From positions 62,001-126,000 of the forward strand of contig JABFGI010000006.1 in NCBI GenBank assembly GCA_013112535.1: DNA of 64,000 bases. The letters run 5' to 3'. This document shows, in pieces, positions 29,494-38,926 of the stretch; position 1 is the stretch's first letter, and each line of letters begins with the position of its first letter. The notes below the pieces were generated by a model. The model made no database searches and was not told where the DNA came from. It was given only the letters and a program-made list of their open reading frames with translations. The DNA comes from Pseudomonadota bacterium (lineage in GTDB: Bacteria > Pseudomonadota > Gammaproteobacteria > Eutrophobiales > Eutrophobiaceae). Made by a program: the position numbers and the translations under genes.

Positions 29494-30747
29494 ATGAAGA
29501 TACTAATAATCGATGACTCTAGTGATTTTAGAGCCTTGCTGAGGCTGTATCTAAACAAAGAGCTAAAGGATGTGGAAATTATTGAATATGATTTTGATAA
29601 TTTGGGCAAGCCTGACGATAATTTTGACTGGTCTATCTATGATATTTTATTCTTGGACTACAAATTAGGCCCTGTTGAAGACGGTCTTAAATGGTTAAAA
29701 GAATTCAAGAATAAACCCGGTTTCCCTCCAGCTATCGTTCTTACTGCAGAAGGTGATGAATACGTCGCTGTAAAATCAATCAAGCTGGGTGCGGCTGATT
29801 ATATTAATAAAGTTGATATTAAGCCAAAACGAATTGCAGAAATGGTTGCTGAAGCAACTGAATTTTCAAAACGTTCAGATACTTCTTTAAATGAAGATAT
29901 TAATGATGCGACTCAGATAATTAAAAAAGTTGCACATAAGAAAGATCATGTGCCAGATACAAGTCTGGATATAGGTTATAAATTTGTTCGAATGATTGGC
30001 GAAGGTGCGATGTCAAAGGTTTATCTGGCAGAGCGAGTCAAAGATAAAATGACAGTGGTGCTTAAGGTACTTGATTTAACGAGGGTTAAAGAATCCAAAT
30101 TAATCAAGCGATTTATACAGGAAGCAAACCTCATTGCCGAATTAAACTCTCCTTTTGTGGTAAAAATTTACGAGCACGGTCTTACTGATGATTATGGTTA
30201 CATTGCAATGGAATTTTTTTCGCGTGGTGATTTAAAACAACGCGCTGAACTCGGATTAAATCATGAAATAGCATTGATTTATGCAACGCACATAGCATAC
30301 GGCCTGGAACAGATCCATTCAATTAATGTTGTGCATCGAGATCTTAAGCCAGCGAACTTGATGTTTCGTGGTGATGATAGTCTTGCCTTGGCAGACTTCG
30401 GTATTTCTAAAAAGATGGATGAAGTTAATGATATTACAACAATGGGTCAAATATTAGGCACGCCTCATTATATGAGTCCAGAGCAAGGCGAAGGTGGCAT
30501 AGTTGATGCGCGTACTGATCTATATAGTCTGGGGGTACTGTTTTATGAGTTATTAACGGGAGATAAACCGTATACTGCGGCTACACCTGCCGCATTAATT
30601 TATCAGCATATACATGCACCGATTCCCAGATTACCAAGTGCGTTGAAGCAATATCAGGATGTTATTGATTTATTACTGGCGAAAAAACCTGATGAGCGAC
30701 TGCAAACAGCAAGAGATGTTATAAATGTGTTTGAAGAATTTCAGTAG
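29494..30747 (+). CDS. Receiver domain-Ser/Thr protein kinase fusion
   Basis: The 417-residue protein joins a CheY-like receiver domain (about residues 1-120, with the phospho-acceptor aspartate in LFLDYKLG) to a eukaryotic-like Ser/Thr kinase (about 160-415). The kinase has the glycine loop GEGAMSKVY, VVLKVLD, the catalytic HRDLKPAN, DFGIS and GTPHYMSPEQ. It has no transmembrane segment, so it is cytoplasmic. The receiver may gate the kinase. Neighbours are the RND pump upstream and the convergent TPR gene of the TonB locus. Confidence 0.9.
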   Translation: MKILIIDDSSDFRALLRLYLNKELKDVEIIEYDFDNLGKPDDNFDWSIYDILFLDYKLGPVEDGLKWLKEFKNKPGFPPAIVLTAEGDEYVAVKSIKLGAADYINKVDIKPKRIAEMVAEATEFSKRSDTSLNEDINDATQIIKKVAHKKDHVPDTSLDIGYKFVRMIGEGAMSKVYLAERVKDKMTVVLKVLDLTRVKESKLIKRFIQEANLIAELNSPFVVKIYEHGLTDDYGYIAMEFFSRGDLKQRAELGLNHEIALIYATHIAYGLEQIHSINVVHRDLKPANLMFRGDDSLALADFGISKKMDEVNDITTMGQILGTPHYMSPEQGEGGIVDARTDLYSLGVLFYELLTGDKPYTAATPAALIYQHIHAPIPRLPSALKQYQDVIDLLLAKKPDERLQTARDVINVFEEFQ

Positions 30748-30756
30748 CCTGCCAGC

Positions 30757-31992
30757 TTAGCTTTTCTGCATTGCTTCTGAAGTTTTTTTCAAATGTTCCA
30801 ACCACCATTTAGCCTGTTCTTCAGTTGATGCATCTGATAGTGAATTGGTAAAAGCTCGTGTTGCGTCAGTTAAATTATCGGAATGGTATTGAGCAATACC
30901 TAAAAGCAGGTTTACTTTAGATGTCAGAGTTTTATCTTTAGTATTGAGTTCTACATTCAATATTGCTATGGCTTTTTCCCATTCTTCTGATTCCAGATAA
31001 AGTTGACCTAGCCTAAGTCGAGCAGTATCGTCATTAAACTTTTTGATAATTTCCTTGAAAACAGATTTCGCTTTTTCATTTTCCTGAGCCAATATCCAAC
31101 TATCAACTAATAAAGTCAGCATTTCCCTGTCAGGTTCTATATCACCGATAGCCATTTCTTTTTCAAGCAGGGTAGCTGCTTTATATGGCATTTCTAAATA
31201 TCGGTAATTTTTTATCAATTGAATAACTTCATCTTTCTTTAATAGTTCCTTTGTGTAAGCCAGTTCATAAAGCGCCAAAGCTTTTTTTTCTTTATTTAGT
31301 TGTTGATATATCGCGGCAAGTTGTAACCAGTAATCTGTTTTTTCAGGATAGCTCGCAATAATATTTTCAAGTGTTGATGCTGCATTTTTATAATCTTTTA
31401 ATTCGTAATATCCGGCTAATAGAAGTTCATGCCAGTTTAAAGGAGGTTTCTTATTGAGTAACAATGCTTTTTCGACATGTACGATTAGTTGCTTATAATT
31501 TTCACTGTAGTAATAGGCTGTCGCTGCCAATATATGTGCGTCTGTTTTTGGCTTAGCTTCATTAGCAAACCACTTTGATAAATAGAGCAGGCCTTTTTTG
31601 GGTTTTTCAGTATGAATTAATAACTGAGCTGTCGAATATTGAAGTTCATGCGTGACTTTTTCCGGAAGAGCATTAAATGATAAAGCCTTAATAAAATACT
31701 CAGCCGCATTTTCAAAATTATTTAAACCATTTTCTGCAAACCCCATGGTTTGATAAACAATGGCAGCATCATAATCTTTAATTTTTTCTGAAGAGATTAT
31801 TTTTTTTAATTTTGTAAGTGCTTCAGTATGTTTGCCCGACTCCATGTCTTTATGAACTTCGGAAAGAGCAGAATGTGTCTTGGCATCCAGTAAGTACGCA
31901 TCTTCTTTTGCTAAGGCAGGCTGAATACAAAAAAGTATATAGAGCGTAACTAATACGTTTATTAACACATTTTTTTTGTAAATTTTTATCAT
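30757..31992 (-). CDS. TPR-repeat periplasmic protein of the TonB locus
   Basis: The 411-residue protein has a signal peptide (about residues 1-28) and at least six tetratricopeptide-like helical repeats (for example AIVYQTMGFAENGLNNFENAAEYF). It is the last gene of the operon DUF3450-TtpC-ExbB-ExbD-TonB-TPR, and its start overlaps the tonB stop. Similar TPR proteins accompany TonB2-type systems of marine Gammaproteobacteria. Confidence 0.85.
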   Translation of the reverse strand: MIKIYKKNVLINVLVTLYILFCIQPALAKEDAYLLDAKTHSALSEVHKDMESGKHTEALTKLKKIISSEKIKDYDAAIVYQTMGFAENGLNNFENAAEYFIKALSFNALPEKVTHELQYSTAQLLIHTEKPKKGLLYLSKWFANEAKPKTDAHILAATAYYYSENYKQLIVHVEKALLLNKKPPLNWHELLLAGYYELKDYKNAASTLENIIASYPEKTDYWLQLAAIYQQLNKEKKALALYELAYTKELLKKDEVIQLIKNYRYLEMPYKAATLLEKEMAIGDIEPDREMLTLLVDSWILAQENEKAKSVFKEIIKKFNDDTARLRLGQLYLESEEWEKAIAILNVELNTKDKTLTSKVNLLLGIAQYHSDNLTDATRAFTNSLSDASTEEQAKWWLEHLKKTSEAMQKS

Positions 31993-32681
31993 CGCTGAAG
32001 CTTGAACTTTACATCTTGTCTAGCGCGTTTTTCGGCTGGCTTACCATCTACCATGTCCGGATTAAACTTCCATTTAGTGATTGATTTCATTACTGCCTTA
32101 TCAAATATTTTTGGTGGTTTGGATTTAACAATAACAGGATCTTTAACAGAACCATCAATCGCAATCGTGAACTCAACAGTTACGACACCTTCAATACCAC
32201 TACGAAGTGCTCGTGCCGGATAGACCGGTGGAATTCTTAAAGTAGGCACAACATTTGTATCAATGGCTGGCTTGGCCGGTTTGCCTATAGTTTTTCCTTT
32301 TTTTGTGCTCTTTGCAAAATCTCCAAGATAAGGTGTGCCGGATAACGATAAGGGAATATCGATTTCTGGTAATGATAAATCCATTTCCATCGCTTGCGGT
32401 TTTTCCATTTGTGGTTCTGGTACATCAGGAGGCGGTGGTTCCTGTTCCGGTGGTGGTTGTTCTATATCTTCGATTTCTTTTTTTTGTTTAGGAGGTTCAG
32501 GTTTTCGCTCAAAGCGGATAAATTCAATCAGGTTTACATCGACAAGTTTAATATTTAGTTTGTGATCTTTGTTGACGAGTTGTTGGATCAAAATAAATAT
32601 CGCAATATTAAAACTTAGAGCGATAATAATTAAAAAGGGTGTCTTTAAAAAATCATGAATATTTATTTTTAAAAATTGCAT
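31989..32681 (-). CDS. tonB: TonB energy-transducing protein
   Basis: The 230-residue protein has one N-terminal membrane helix (about residues 15-34) and a proline/glutamate-rich spacer (PPPEQEPPPPDVPEPQ). The TonB C-terminal domain follows (PPVYPARALRSGIEGVVTVEFTI, then KSITKWKFNPDMVDGKPAE). It transmits proton motive force from the ExbB/ExbD complex to outer-membrane TonB-dependent receptors. It lies in the TonB2-type operon. Confidence 0.93.
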   Translation of the reverse strand: MQFLKINIHDFLKTPFLIIIALSFNIAIFILIQQLVNKDHKLNIKLVDVNLIEFIRFERKPEPPKQKKEIEDIEQPPPEQEPPPPDVPEPQMEKPQAMEMDLSLPEIDIPLSLSGTPYLGDFAKSTKKGKTIGKPAKPAIDTNVVPTLRIPPVYPARALRSGIEGVVTVEFTIAIDGSVKDPVIVKSKPPKIFDKAVMKSITKWKFNPDMVDGKPAEKRARQDVKFKLQR

Positions 32682-32700
32682 GGTCGCAACAAGAAATTAC

Positions 32701-33105
32701 TTAATCTTTAGATGCAGCAATTGAAACATTTGTAACGCCAGCTAAACGAACTTGATCCAATACTTCAACAGTTAATCCTGTTCTGGCATCTTCATCAGCT
32801 AGAATAATGACTGTGCCTTCCGGGTTTTGTGCATGATTATGTTCAACATGTGCTCGAACGGCACGTAAATCAATTTTCTGGTTTTCCATCCATATTTCAC
32901 CGTTTTTATTAATGCCAATAATCATGCTGCCTTGTTCTTCTCTTACGGCAGTTTGGGCGGTAGGGCGGTCAACATCAATTCCTGATTCCTTGGTAAAAGA
33001 AGCCGTGACCAGAAAGAAAATTAACAGGATAAATACCATGTCAATCAGTGGTGTCATGTTAACACTTTCAGCAGCTGTCTCGTGTTTAGTATGTGTATGT
33101 CTCAT
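32701..33105 (-). CDS. exbD: ExbD biopolymer transport protein
   Basis: The 134-residue protein has one membrane helix beginning with the proton-pathway aspartate in VNMTPLIDMVFILLIFFLV and a periplasmic ExbD/TolR domain. It works with ExbB and TtpC to energise TonB. The gene is 2 bp after exbB and 19 bp before tonB in the operon. Confidence 0.95.
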   Translation of the reverse strand: MRHTHTKHETAAESVNMTPLIDMVFILLIFFLVTASFTKESGIDVDRPTAQTAVREEQGSMIIGINKNGEIWMENQKIDLRAVRAHVEHNHAQNPEGTVIILADEDARTGLTVEVLDQVRLAGVTNVSIAASKD

Positions 33106-33107
33106 AA

Positions 33108-33623
33108 TTAATTATGGGTCAATAATTCTTTTGCATGTAACTCTTTTGTTTTAGCGCGTTTATTCAGATCTGCACTAAAATAAATACCGATAATAGAAGT
33201 TACTAATCCTGCAGTTGTTGGTAATAATGCTCTTGAAATTCCTTCTGCCATGCCTCGTGCATTACCATTACCAAAAACATTTAATACTTCAAAAATGGTT
33301 ATCATTCCTGTAACCGTACCTAATAAGCCTAATAAAGGTAGTATTCCAGTCAATGCCTGAATAGGAATCAGGTTATGCTTTAATTCAATCGATATCTCGC
33401 TTAAAAAACCATCTCGTATTTTCAAAGCATACCATGAGGAATGATCTCGACGACGATGCCATTGATTTACAATTGTTTGCAAACGAGTTGGATAAATCTT
33501 GTACAAAAAATAATATCGTTCAAGTATCAATGCCCATAAGAAAATAGACAATCCGAACACACCTGCTAAGACGGGACCGCCTTTGGCAAAAAAGTCTCGC
33601 ATAATATCGATTTGATCAAACAT
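33108..33623 (-). CDS. exbB: ExbB biopolymer transport protein (second, short)
   Basis: The 171-residue protein is a MotA/TolQ/ExbB-family channel with three membrane helices. The conserved TM2/TM3 patterns are LTGILPLLGLLGTVTGMITIFEVL and AEGISRALLPTTAGLVTSIIGI. It overlaps the TtpC-like gene by 8 bp. It is the ExbB2-like component of a TonB2-type system, in which a larger ExbB-like protein is also needed. Confidence 0.93.
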   Translation of the reverse strand: MFDQIDIMRDFFAKGGPVLAGVFGLSIFLWALILERYYFLYKIYPTRLQTIVNQWHRRRDHSSWYALKIRDGFLSEISIELKHNLIPIQALTGILPLLGLLGTVTGMITIFEVLNVFGNGNARGMAEGISRALLPTTAGLVTSIIGIYFSADLNKRAKTKELHAKELLTHN

Positions 33624-34962
33624 TATTCTTGAGTCGGTTTATTTCAGCAAGTAATGCAACGAAAGCTGTGCTTTTTTCATCCAGAATTTGAATCAAGGCA
33701 TTGCTCTTGGAAGAAAGAAAACTATGAAATAATAATAAAGGAATAGCGACTAATAATCCCATTACCGTTGTTACCAGTGCTTGCGATATGCCGCCGGACA
33801 TGACGCGAGGATCACCTGTTCCATGTAAAGTAATAGACTGAAAGGTTTCAATAATACCGGTAACTGTGCCAAGCAAACCTAATAGTGGTGAAACTGCGGC
33901 TAGCAGGGCAAGCGCACTCAGACCACGCTGTATTCTAGGCATCTCTTTTAATATTGCTTCATCCAGTTTTAATTCCAGTGTTTCTGTTCCAACATCCGGG
34001 TTTTGTTCATAGACCTGCATGATACGGCCTAGAGGGTTGTCCTTCGGTTTTTTACTCTTCAATTGTTTTTGCACTTTACGACCCGTTACGACCAAAACAA
34101 TCAAACGTTCCAGTGCTATTAAGACACCGACTAAGCCGATAAAGATAATGACATAGCCAATGAAACCACCTTGTATTATGCGTTCCTTTAAAGTTGGTTC
34201 TTGAACTAGTAATGCCAGCATTGCACCGCTTGTTGGGTCAATCGGAAAAGCATGAATTCCTGAATTAGCCTTTTCAAGTTCTCGGGCCATATTTTGAAAC
34301 CGTTGGCTCGGTTGTCTACCGGGTTCAATTAATTTACCTGTTTCTGGTAAATTCCTTAAAAAATGACCTTTTGAAATTGCGTTAAATACCCCAATACGTG
34401 TGACATCCTGTTCTATTTCATTACCGGCAGCAGTAACAATTTTTCCTTTAAACTTGACAACTTTTGCAGACTCAACCATCTCGTCCATGGCTAAAACCCA
34501 GAGTTCCTCCAATTCTTCTAATGAAGGTAATTCTTTGCGACTGGAAAGTACGTCAAGAATTTTGTCGCGATCAGGTTTCTGTGCTGAGACTAAAGATGAA
34601 TCAATAATACTATCAAGGTCTCCAGCAATTTGTTTCACGATACCGTCAAGCTCACCCAGTGTTCCCATTTTTTCTTTTAACAGGGCATTTTGTCTGGAAA
34701 TTGTTGTTTCGTAACTTGCATAACTTTTTCTTAATGCTTCGCTACGTCTTTCATCTTCATCCAGTTTTTTTAGTGCAGCATTAAGTAATTGTTCTTGTTT
34801 GTCTCGTGCGTTTTTAAATTTTTGCTCGCGTTTAACAAGTTCCTGTTTTTCCTGTGCACGCTCTTGTTTTACCTGATCTAATAATTCCTGCAGGCTGCCA
34901 GGTTCAGCAGCAAAAGAGTGAGAGAAAAAGATTAGCAGACTTAATATAAATGATTTTTTCAT
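33616..34962 (-). CDS. TtpC-like ExbB-family protein with N-terminal coiled coil
   Basis: The 448-residue secreted/membrane protein has a signal peptide (about 1-18), a long charged coiled-coil segment (about 20-110), a soluble domain, then a C-terminal MotA/TolQ/ExbB unit with three membrane helices. That unit carries the AAVSPLLGLLGTVTGIIETF motif. This arrangement matches TtpC of Vibrio TonB2 systems, which is needed in addition to ExbB2-ExbD2-TonB2. It is encoded between the DUF3450 gene and exbB. Confidence 0.9.
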   Translation of the reverse strand: MKKSFILSLLIFFSHSFAAEPGSLQELLDQVKQERAQEKQELVKREQKFKNARDKQEQLLNAALKKLDEDERRSEALRKSYASYETTISRQNALLKEKMGTLGELDGIVKQIAGDLDSIIDSSLVSAQKPDRDKILDVLSSRKELPSLEELEELWVLAMDEMVESAKVVKFKGKIVTAAGNEIEQDVTRIGVFNAISKGHFLRNLPETGKLIEPGRQPSQRFQNMARELEKANSGIHAFPIDPTSGAMLALLVQEPTLKERIIQGGFIGYVIIFIGLVGVLIALERLIVLVVTGRKVQKQLKSKKPKDNPLGRIMQVYEQNPDVGTETLELKLDEAILKEMPRIQRGLSALALLAAVSPLLGLLGTVTGIIETFQSITLHGTGDPRVMSGGISQALVTTVMGLLVAIPLLLFHSFLSSKSNALIQILDEKSTAFVALLAEINRLKNNV

Positions 34963-34964
34963 AA

Positions 34965-35735
34965 TTACTTTCCTGCCACATCGACAGGCAATTTAATTAG
35001 CTCAGGCGGTGCCTGTTTTTTTGCTATTTGTAAGCCTTTGTTTATAGAGCGGTTATATTCAGAGGGTAGTTTTTTCCATGATTTCGATTCTCTGTTCCAG
35101 CTTCCACTTTGTACACCATCAAGCGTTTGAAATGTAAGTAAAAGTCGCCCAACACGCAAAATATCGACAGTATATTCTTGTCCATCCATTTTAACTGTGT
35201 CGGTGTATGTTTCTATCGTTCGACCATATTCCATTTCAATTTGATAAGCTTCCATAATGCGACGATATTTATCAGGCAAAGTGACATCAGGACGGTCCAT
35301 AATTTCTTTCAAAAAAGCGATGCGTTGTTGTCTTTCCTGTTGAAGAAAGGGCAAATCAAGACTGACAAACTGATCAAGTGTATCGATCATCTTGAGCATG
35401 AGCGGCACAATATTACGTTGTGTTTCTTCTACATTATCAAGTTGACGCTGAATTGAAGCTAAATCCTCTTTTTGTTGTTTTATCAGCTTGGCTAACTGTT
35501 TGTTATACGTGCTAAGGCTATCGGACTTACGAATTGCATCACGATATTCCTGAGCGGAATCCTTCGTTTGTTCGACTAATGAGTCGACTTTTTTTTGTGA
35601 GCTGACAACATCTTTTTGTGCTTGTAGTTTGGTTTCAACAGCCGATTTCAGTGGCTCTGTTTCCGCAATTGATACGTTAACAAGAGTGAAGGTCAAAATA
35701 AGTAATTTTATGAAGGATATTATGGGCTTATCCAT
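34965..35735 (-). CDS. DUF3450 periplasmic coiled-coil protein
   Basis: The 256-residue protein has a signal peptide (about 1-24), a coiled-coil N-terminal half (residues about 30-110), and a C-terminal part with YRRIMEAYQIEMEYGRTIETY and GRLLLTFQTLDGVQSGSWN. This is the DUF3450 family commonly found at the start of TonB2/TtpC operons. It is the first gene of the six-gene minus-strand operon here; its role in TonB energy transduction is not established. Confidence 0.9.
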   Translation of the reverse strand: MDKPIISFIKLLILTFTLVNVSIAETEPLKSAVETKLQAQKDVVSSQKKVDSLVEQTKDSAQEYRDAIRKSDSLSTYNKQLAKLIKQQKEDLASIQRQLDNVEETQRNIVPLMLKMIDTLDQFVSLDLPFLQQERQQRIAFLKEIMDRPDVTLPDKYRRIMEAYQIEMEYGRTIETYTDTVKMDGQEYTVDILRVGRLLLTFQTLDGVQSGSWNRESKSWKKLPSEYNRSINKGLQIAKKQAPPELIKLPVDVAGK

Positions 35736-35897
35736 AAGGAATTTTTCCTAGTTTATTATATAGTTACAGAATATATACTATTCGCAATTTAGTATGCAAC
35801 ATTAATACACAAAAGCAGTAAAATCGTTAATAAATTTATTACCTATACTCAAAATCGGCTACACAGCAAAAATCTTTAATCATGGGTGCATATTTTA

Positions 35898-37232
35898 ATG
35901 AGTCTTAGAGTCAGACTGAACCTGTTTATCACCCTGTTATTTATTAGCTTATTCGCCTGTAGTAGTTTTTATATTATATCGAATGCACGTGAAACTGTTG
36001 GGCACGAGGTCGAATCGACTGCTCATCTCGCATTAAAATTAATTCAAATAGCATTTTCATCTGACTCAATAGAGAAAAATGAGAAAAAACAATTGAAACT
36101 CCTGCGTGCTCTCTCAGAACTCGACCAGACTCGACACCTTTATATCGATATACAAAATCCGGATAGTAAACTCATACCAGATAAGGAATTTAATGTATTA
36201 AAGAATACAAATGCACCTGAATGGTTTGTAAGACTCGTGCAACCTCCACCAACAGAAATTAGACAATGGTTTTATAGTCCTATGGTTGCTCCTATAGGTG
36301 TCATTATCAGGGCCGATCCATCAGATGAAATCGATGAAACATGGAATGAAGTACGCGGTGTTCTAATTTTATTATTTGTTTTTATCATTCTAGCTAATTT
36401 GTTGGTTTATATAACAATAGGGAAATATCTTTCTCCTATAGATAGAATTTTAGAGGCATTATCCGGAATTGAAAAAGGAGATTATAAGGAATTACCTCAC
36501 TTTCGGTTGCCCGAACTTGATCGGATTTCACAACAATTTAATCATATGGCAAGAGTGCTATTGGAGAGCAAAGCGAAGAACAGGTTATTGACACAACGTT
36601 CTCTGGAAATTCAGGAAGAAGAAAGACGACATCTTTCGCAGGAGTTACATGATGAACTGGGTCAAACAATTGCAGCAATCAAAGCTGTTGCTGTTGCTAT
36701 ATCGAATAATGATGTTCCTGATAAGGAGCATGTCGATTCAAGTGTTAAAACGATTGTTCAATACTCTGATCATATCTATCAAGTTGCAAAAAATATGATG
36801 CATCGATTACGTCCATCTGTACTTGATGAATTAGGACTAATTAAAGCACTACAAAATATGATTGATGAATGGAATAGTCGACAAGATGATATTTTTTGTC
36901 ATTTTTCATTTTCTGATATTCCTTCTAACTTGTCAGAGTCATTAAAAATTAGTTTGTTTAGGATAATACAGGAAAGTTTAACCAACGCTCTAAAGCATTC
37001 ACGTGCAAACCGTGTTTCTATATCAATGAACAAAATATTTGTTGATAGAAAAGAGAATATTGGTTTAACAATAGAAGATGACGGCATTGGTCTGGATGAA
37101 AATAAAACAATGTCAGGTTTAGGGCTACCTGGCATGAAAGAACGTGTTGAGATGAATAATGGAACATTTGAACTTACCAGTATTCATGGTAAAGGAATAA
37201 AGATAGAAATAGTTGTTCCCGTAAATATTTAA
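35898..37232 (+). CDS. NarX-type sensor histidine kinase
   Basis: The ATG at 35898 is preferred over the GTG at 35886. The protein of about 444 residues has two membrane helices (about 8-27 and 155-176), a small periplasmic sensor region, HAMP and a HisKA_3 dimerisation domain with the phospho-acceptor histidine in LSQELHDELGQTIAAIK. The ATPase domain contains NALKHS, EDDGIGL and GLGLPGMKERV. The adjacent LuxR-type regulator and the PQQ-related genes beyond the terminator resemble the ExaDE/PedSR arrangement that controls quinoprotein alcohol dehydrogenases; that parallel is inference. Confidence 0.9.
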   Translation: MSLRVRLNLFITLLFISLFACSSFYIISNARETVGHEVESTAHLALKLIQIAFSSDSIEKNEKKQLKLLRALSELDQTRHLYIDIQNPDSKLIPDKEFNVLKNTNAPEWFVRLVQPPPTEIRQWFYSPMVAPIGVIIRADPSDEIDETWNEVRGVLILLFVFIILANLLVYITIGKYLSPIDRILEALSGIEKGDYKELPHFRLPELDRISQQFNHMARVLLESKAKNRLLTQRSLEIQEEERRHLSQELHDELGQTIAAIKAVAVAISNNDVPDKEHVDSSVKTIVQYSDHIYQVAKNMMHRLRPSVLDELGLIKALQNMIDEWNSRQDDIFCHFSFSDIPSNLSESLKISLFRIIQESLTNALKHSRANRVSISMNKIFVDRKENIGLTIEDDGIGLDENKTMSGLGLPGMKERVEMNNGTFELTSIHGKGIKIEIVVPVNI

Positions 37233-37243
37233 GGATTAATGTA

Positions 37244-37885
37244 ATGAGCGATAAAATAAAAGTAATGCTAGTTGATGATCATGCTGTTGTACGCGCAGGT
37301 TATCAGATGTTATTAAAAAGTTCTCCAGAAATAGATGTTGTAGCTGAGGCGAATAGTGGTGAAGAGGCATATCGATTACATGGACTACATGAAATAGATG
37401 TCATTGTGATGGACTTATCTTTGCCAGGGATAGGTGGAATTGAAGCAATCAAGCGTATTCATGCGCGTGATAATAAAACGAAAGTTCTTGTGTTTAGTAT
37501 GCACGAAGAAATTATTTTTGTAGAACAATCATTACAGGCAGGAGCCAGTGGTTATATTACCAAGAGCACAGACCCGCAATTGTTGGTTGAAGCTATAAAA
37601 CGACTTTCAAGAGGTGAAAAGTATATTGACCCGGAGCTGGCGCAAAGATTGGCATACGAAAAATCCAGAGGACAAGATTCTCCCTTGTCAGATTTCTCCA
37701 CAAGGGAGTTTGAGATTTTCTGTATGTTGGCAGAAGGTTTGAACACCAGTGAAGTAGCGAAGCGACTTTCATTAAGTTACAAGACGGTTGCCAATTACAG
37801 CACACAAATTAAAACGAAACTTGATGTGGCAACCGTTGCTGATATAGCGAGGATTGCGATTAGATATAATATTATTCAAGCATAA
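37244..37885 (+). CDS. NarL/LuxR-type response regulator
   Basis: The 213-residue protein has an N-terminal receiver with the phospho-acceptor in VIVMDLSLPG and a LuxR-type helix-turn-helix at the C-terminus (FSTREFEIFCMLAEG, NTSEVAKRLSLSYKTVANY). It follows its histidine kinase by 11 bp with an AAGGATTAATGTA site. A strong terminator at its 3' end separates it from the convergent beta-propeller gene. Confidence 0.95.
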   Translation: MSDKIKVMLVDDHAVVRAGYQMLLKSSPEIDVVAEANSGEEAYRLHGLHEIDVIVMDLSLPGIGGIEAIKRIHARDNKTKVLVFSMHEEIIFVEQSLQAGASGYITKSTDPQLLVEAIKRLSRGEKYIDPELAQRLAYEKSRGQDSPLSDFSTREFEIFCMLAEGLNTSEVAKRLSLSYKTVANYSTQIKTKLDVATVADIARIAIRYNIIQA

Positions 37886-37914
37886 AAAAAGGCGCTGCAA
37901 GCAGCGCCTTTTTT
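37884..37914. terminator. Bidirectional intrinsic terminator
   Basis: GGCGCTGC (37891-37898) and GCAGCGCC (37901-37908) form a GC-rich stem with a two-base loop, flanked by an A-run and a T-run. It can stop the response-regulator transcript and the convergent beta-propeller transcript. Confidence 0.92.
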
Positions 37915-37928
37915 AATATAATAGTGAC

Positions 37929-38885
37929 TCAGTCATTAATGACGACGCCCCATGGAAATTTACCGACTTTAATAGTTTTTATCACTTCATTCTTATCGGT
38001 GTCGATTACTGAAACAGTACTACTAACACCATCGGTGCTAAAAACACGTTTACCATCCCTGGTCATTGCCAGGCCCCATACACGTTTACCTACGGGAATA
38101 CCTTTTATAATTTCAAGTGTATCGGCATCCATAACAAGGACCTTATTTGCACGGCCACCGGCAACGTAAACGACTTTTTCATCTTTGCTCAATAACACAT
38201 CTTTAGGTTTGGATTTGCTATCACCAGTGTTACCGATTTTAAGAATCTTGGCATTGACCATATCTACTTTAACGACTTCACCACTGATCTCGGCAGTCGC
38301 ATAAGCAATATCTCCAGACTGAGTGAAAGTAGCCGCACGTGGACGTGAGCCGACGAGAATATTATTTTCTATGATATTTTCAGGTGCTTTAATCACATGC
38401 AACATATTAGTTGATTCGCTGGTAACGATAACGCGTTTACCATCAGGAGAAATGGCCACACCTTCGGGTTCCAGACCAACTTTAATTTCAGCAACTTGCT
38501 CTCCTGTCTTTGGATTAAATACAGTTGCTTTAGCATCGTCTTCATTTGAAATATAAATATTTCCATTAGGGTGAACAGCAAATGTTTCCGGATCAGAGCC
38601 AGCTTCAAATTCACGAAGTATTTCCAGTGATGAAGGGTCAACAACTTTGATTTTGTTTTCTTCACTTACTGCAACATAGAGTTCACTGCCATCTGGAGAA
38701 AGGCCTATGCCTCTTGGGCGTTCTCCGATTTCGATTGTTGCTTCAACTTCCAGTGATGTCCCATTAATGACTGAAACAGAATCACCTTTTTCATTTGTGA
38801 CAAAAATTCGATTTATCGGTGAAGCACTTACACTAAAAGTGATAAGCGCTAGTAATGATGTTAGTGCCCAATGTTTTGTATTCAT
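37929..38885 (-). CDS. PQQ-associated YVTN beta-propeller protein
   Basis: The 318-residue secreted protein has a signal peptide (about 1-22) and repeated 40-45 residue blades with the pattern IFVTNEKGDSVSVI...GISPDG...YVA. It matches the PQQ-dependent-catabolism-associated beta-propeller family that accompanies quinoprotein alcohol dehydrogenase genes. It lies 41 bp downstream of the substrate-binding protein gene in the same orientation. The enzymatic partner is not in the window. Confidence 0.88.
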   Translation of the reverse strand: MNTKHWALTSLLALITFSVSASPINRIFVTNEKGDSVSVINGTSLEVEATIEIGERPRGIGLSPDGSELYVAVSEENKIKVVDPSSLEILREFEAGSDPETFAVHPNGNIYISNEDDAKATVFNPKTGEQVAEIKVGLEPEGVAISPDGKRVIVTSESTNMLHVIKAPENIIENNILVGSRPRAATFTQSGDIAYATAEISGEVVKVDMVNAKILKIGNTGDSKSKPKDVLLSKDEKVVYVAGGRANKVLVMDADTLEIIKGIPVGKRVWGLAMTRDGKRVFSTDGVSSTVSVIDTDKNEVIKTIKVGKFPWGVVIND

Positions 38886-38926
38886 TTTATAACTCCTGAT
38901 ATATTTGAATTCATTTTATGACTAGT

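Noticed and set aside
32303-32565. Two plus-strand open frames opposite tonB, one rich in glycine and serine
   Set aside because: They are the complement of the proline/glutamate-rich TonB spacer, whose codon bias leaves those frames open.
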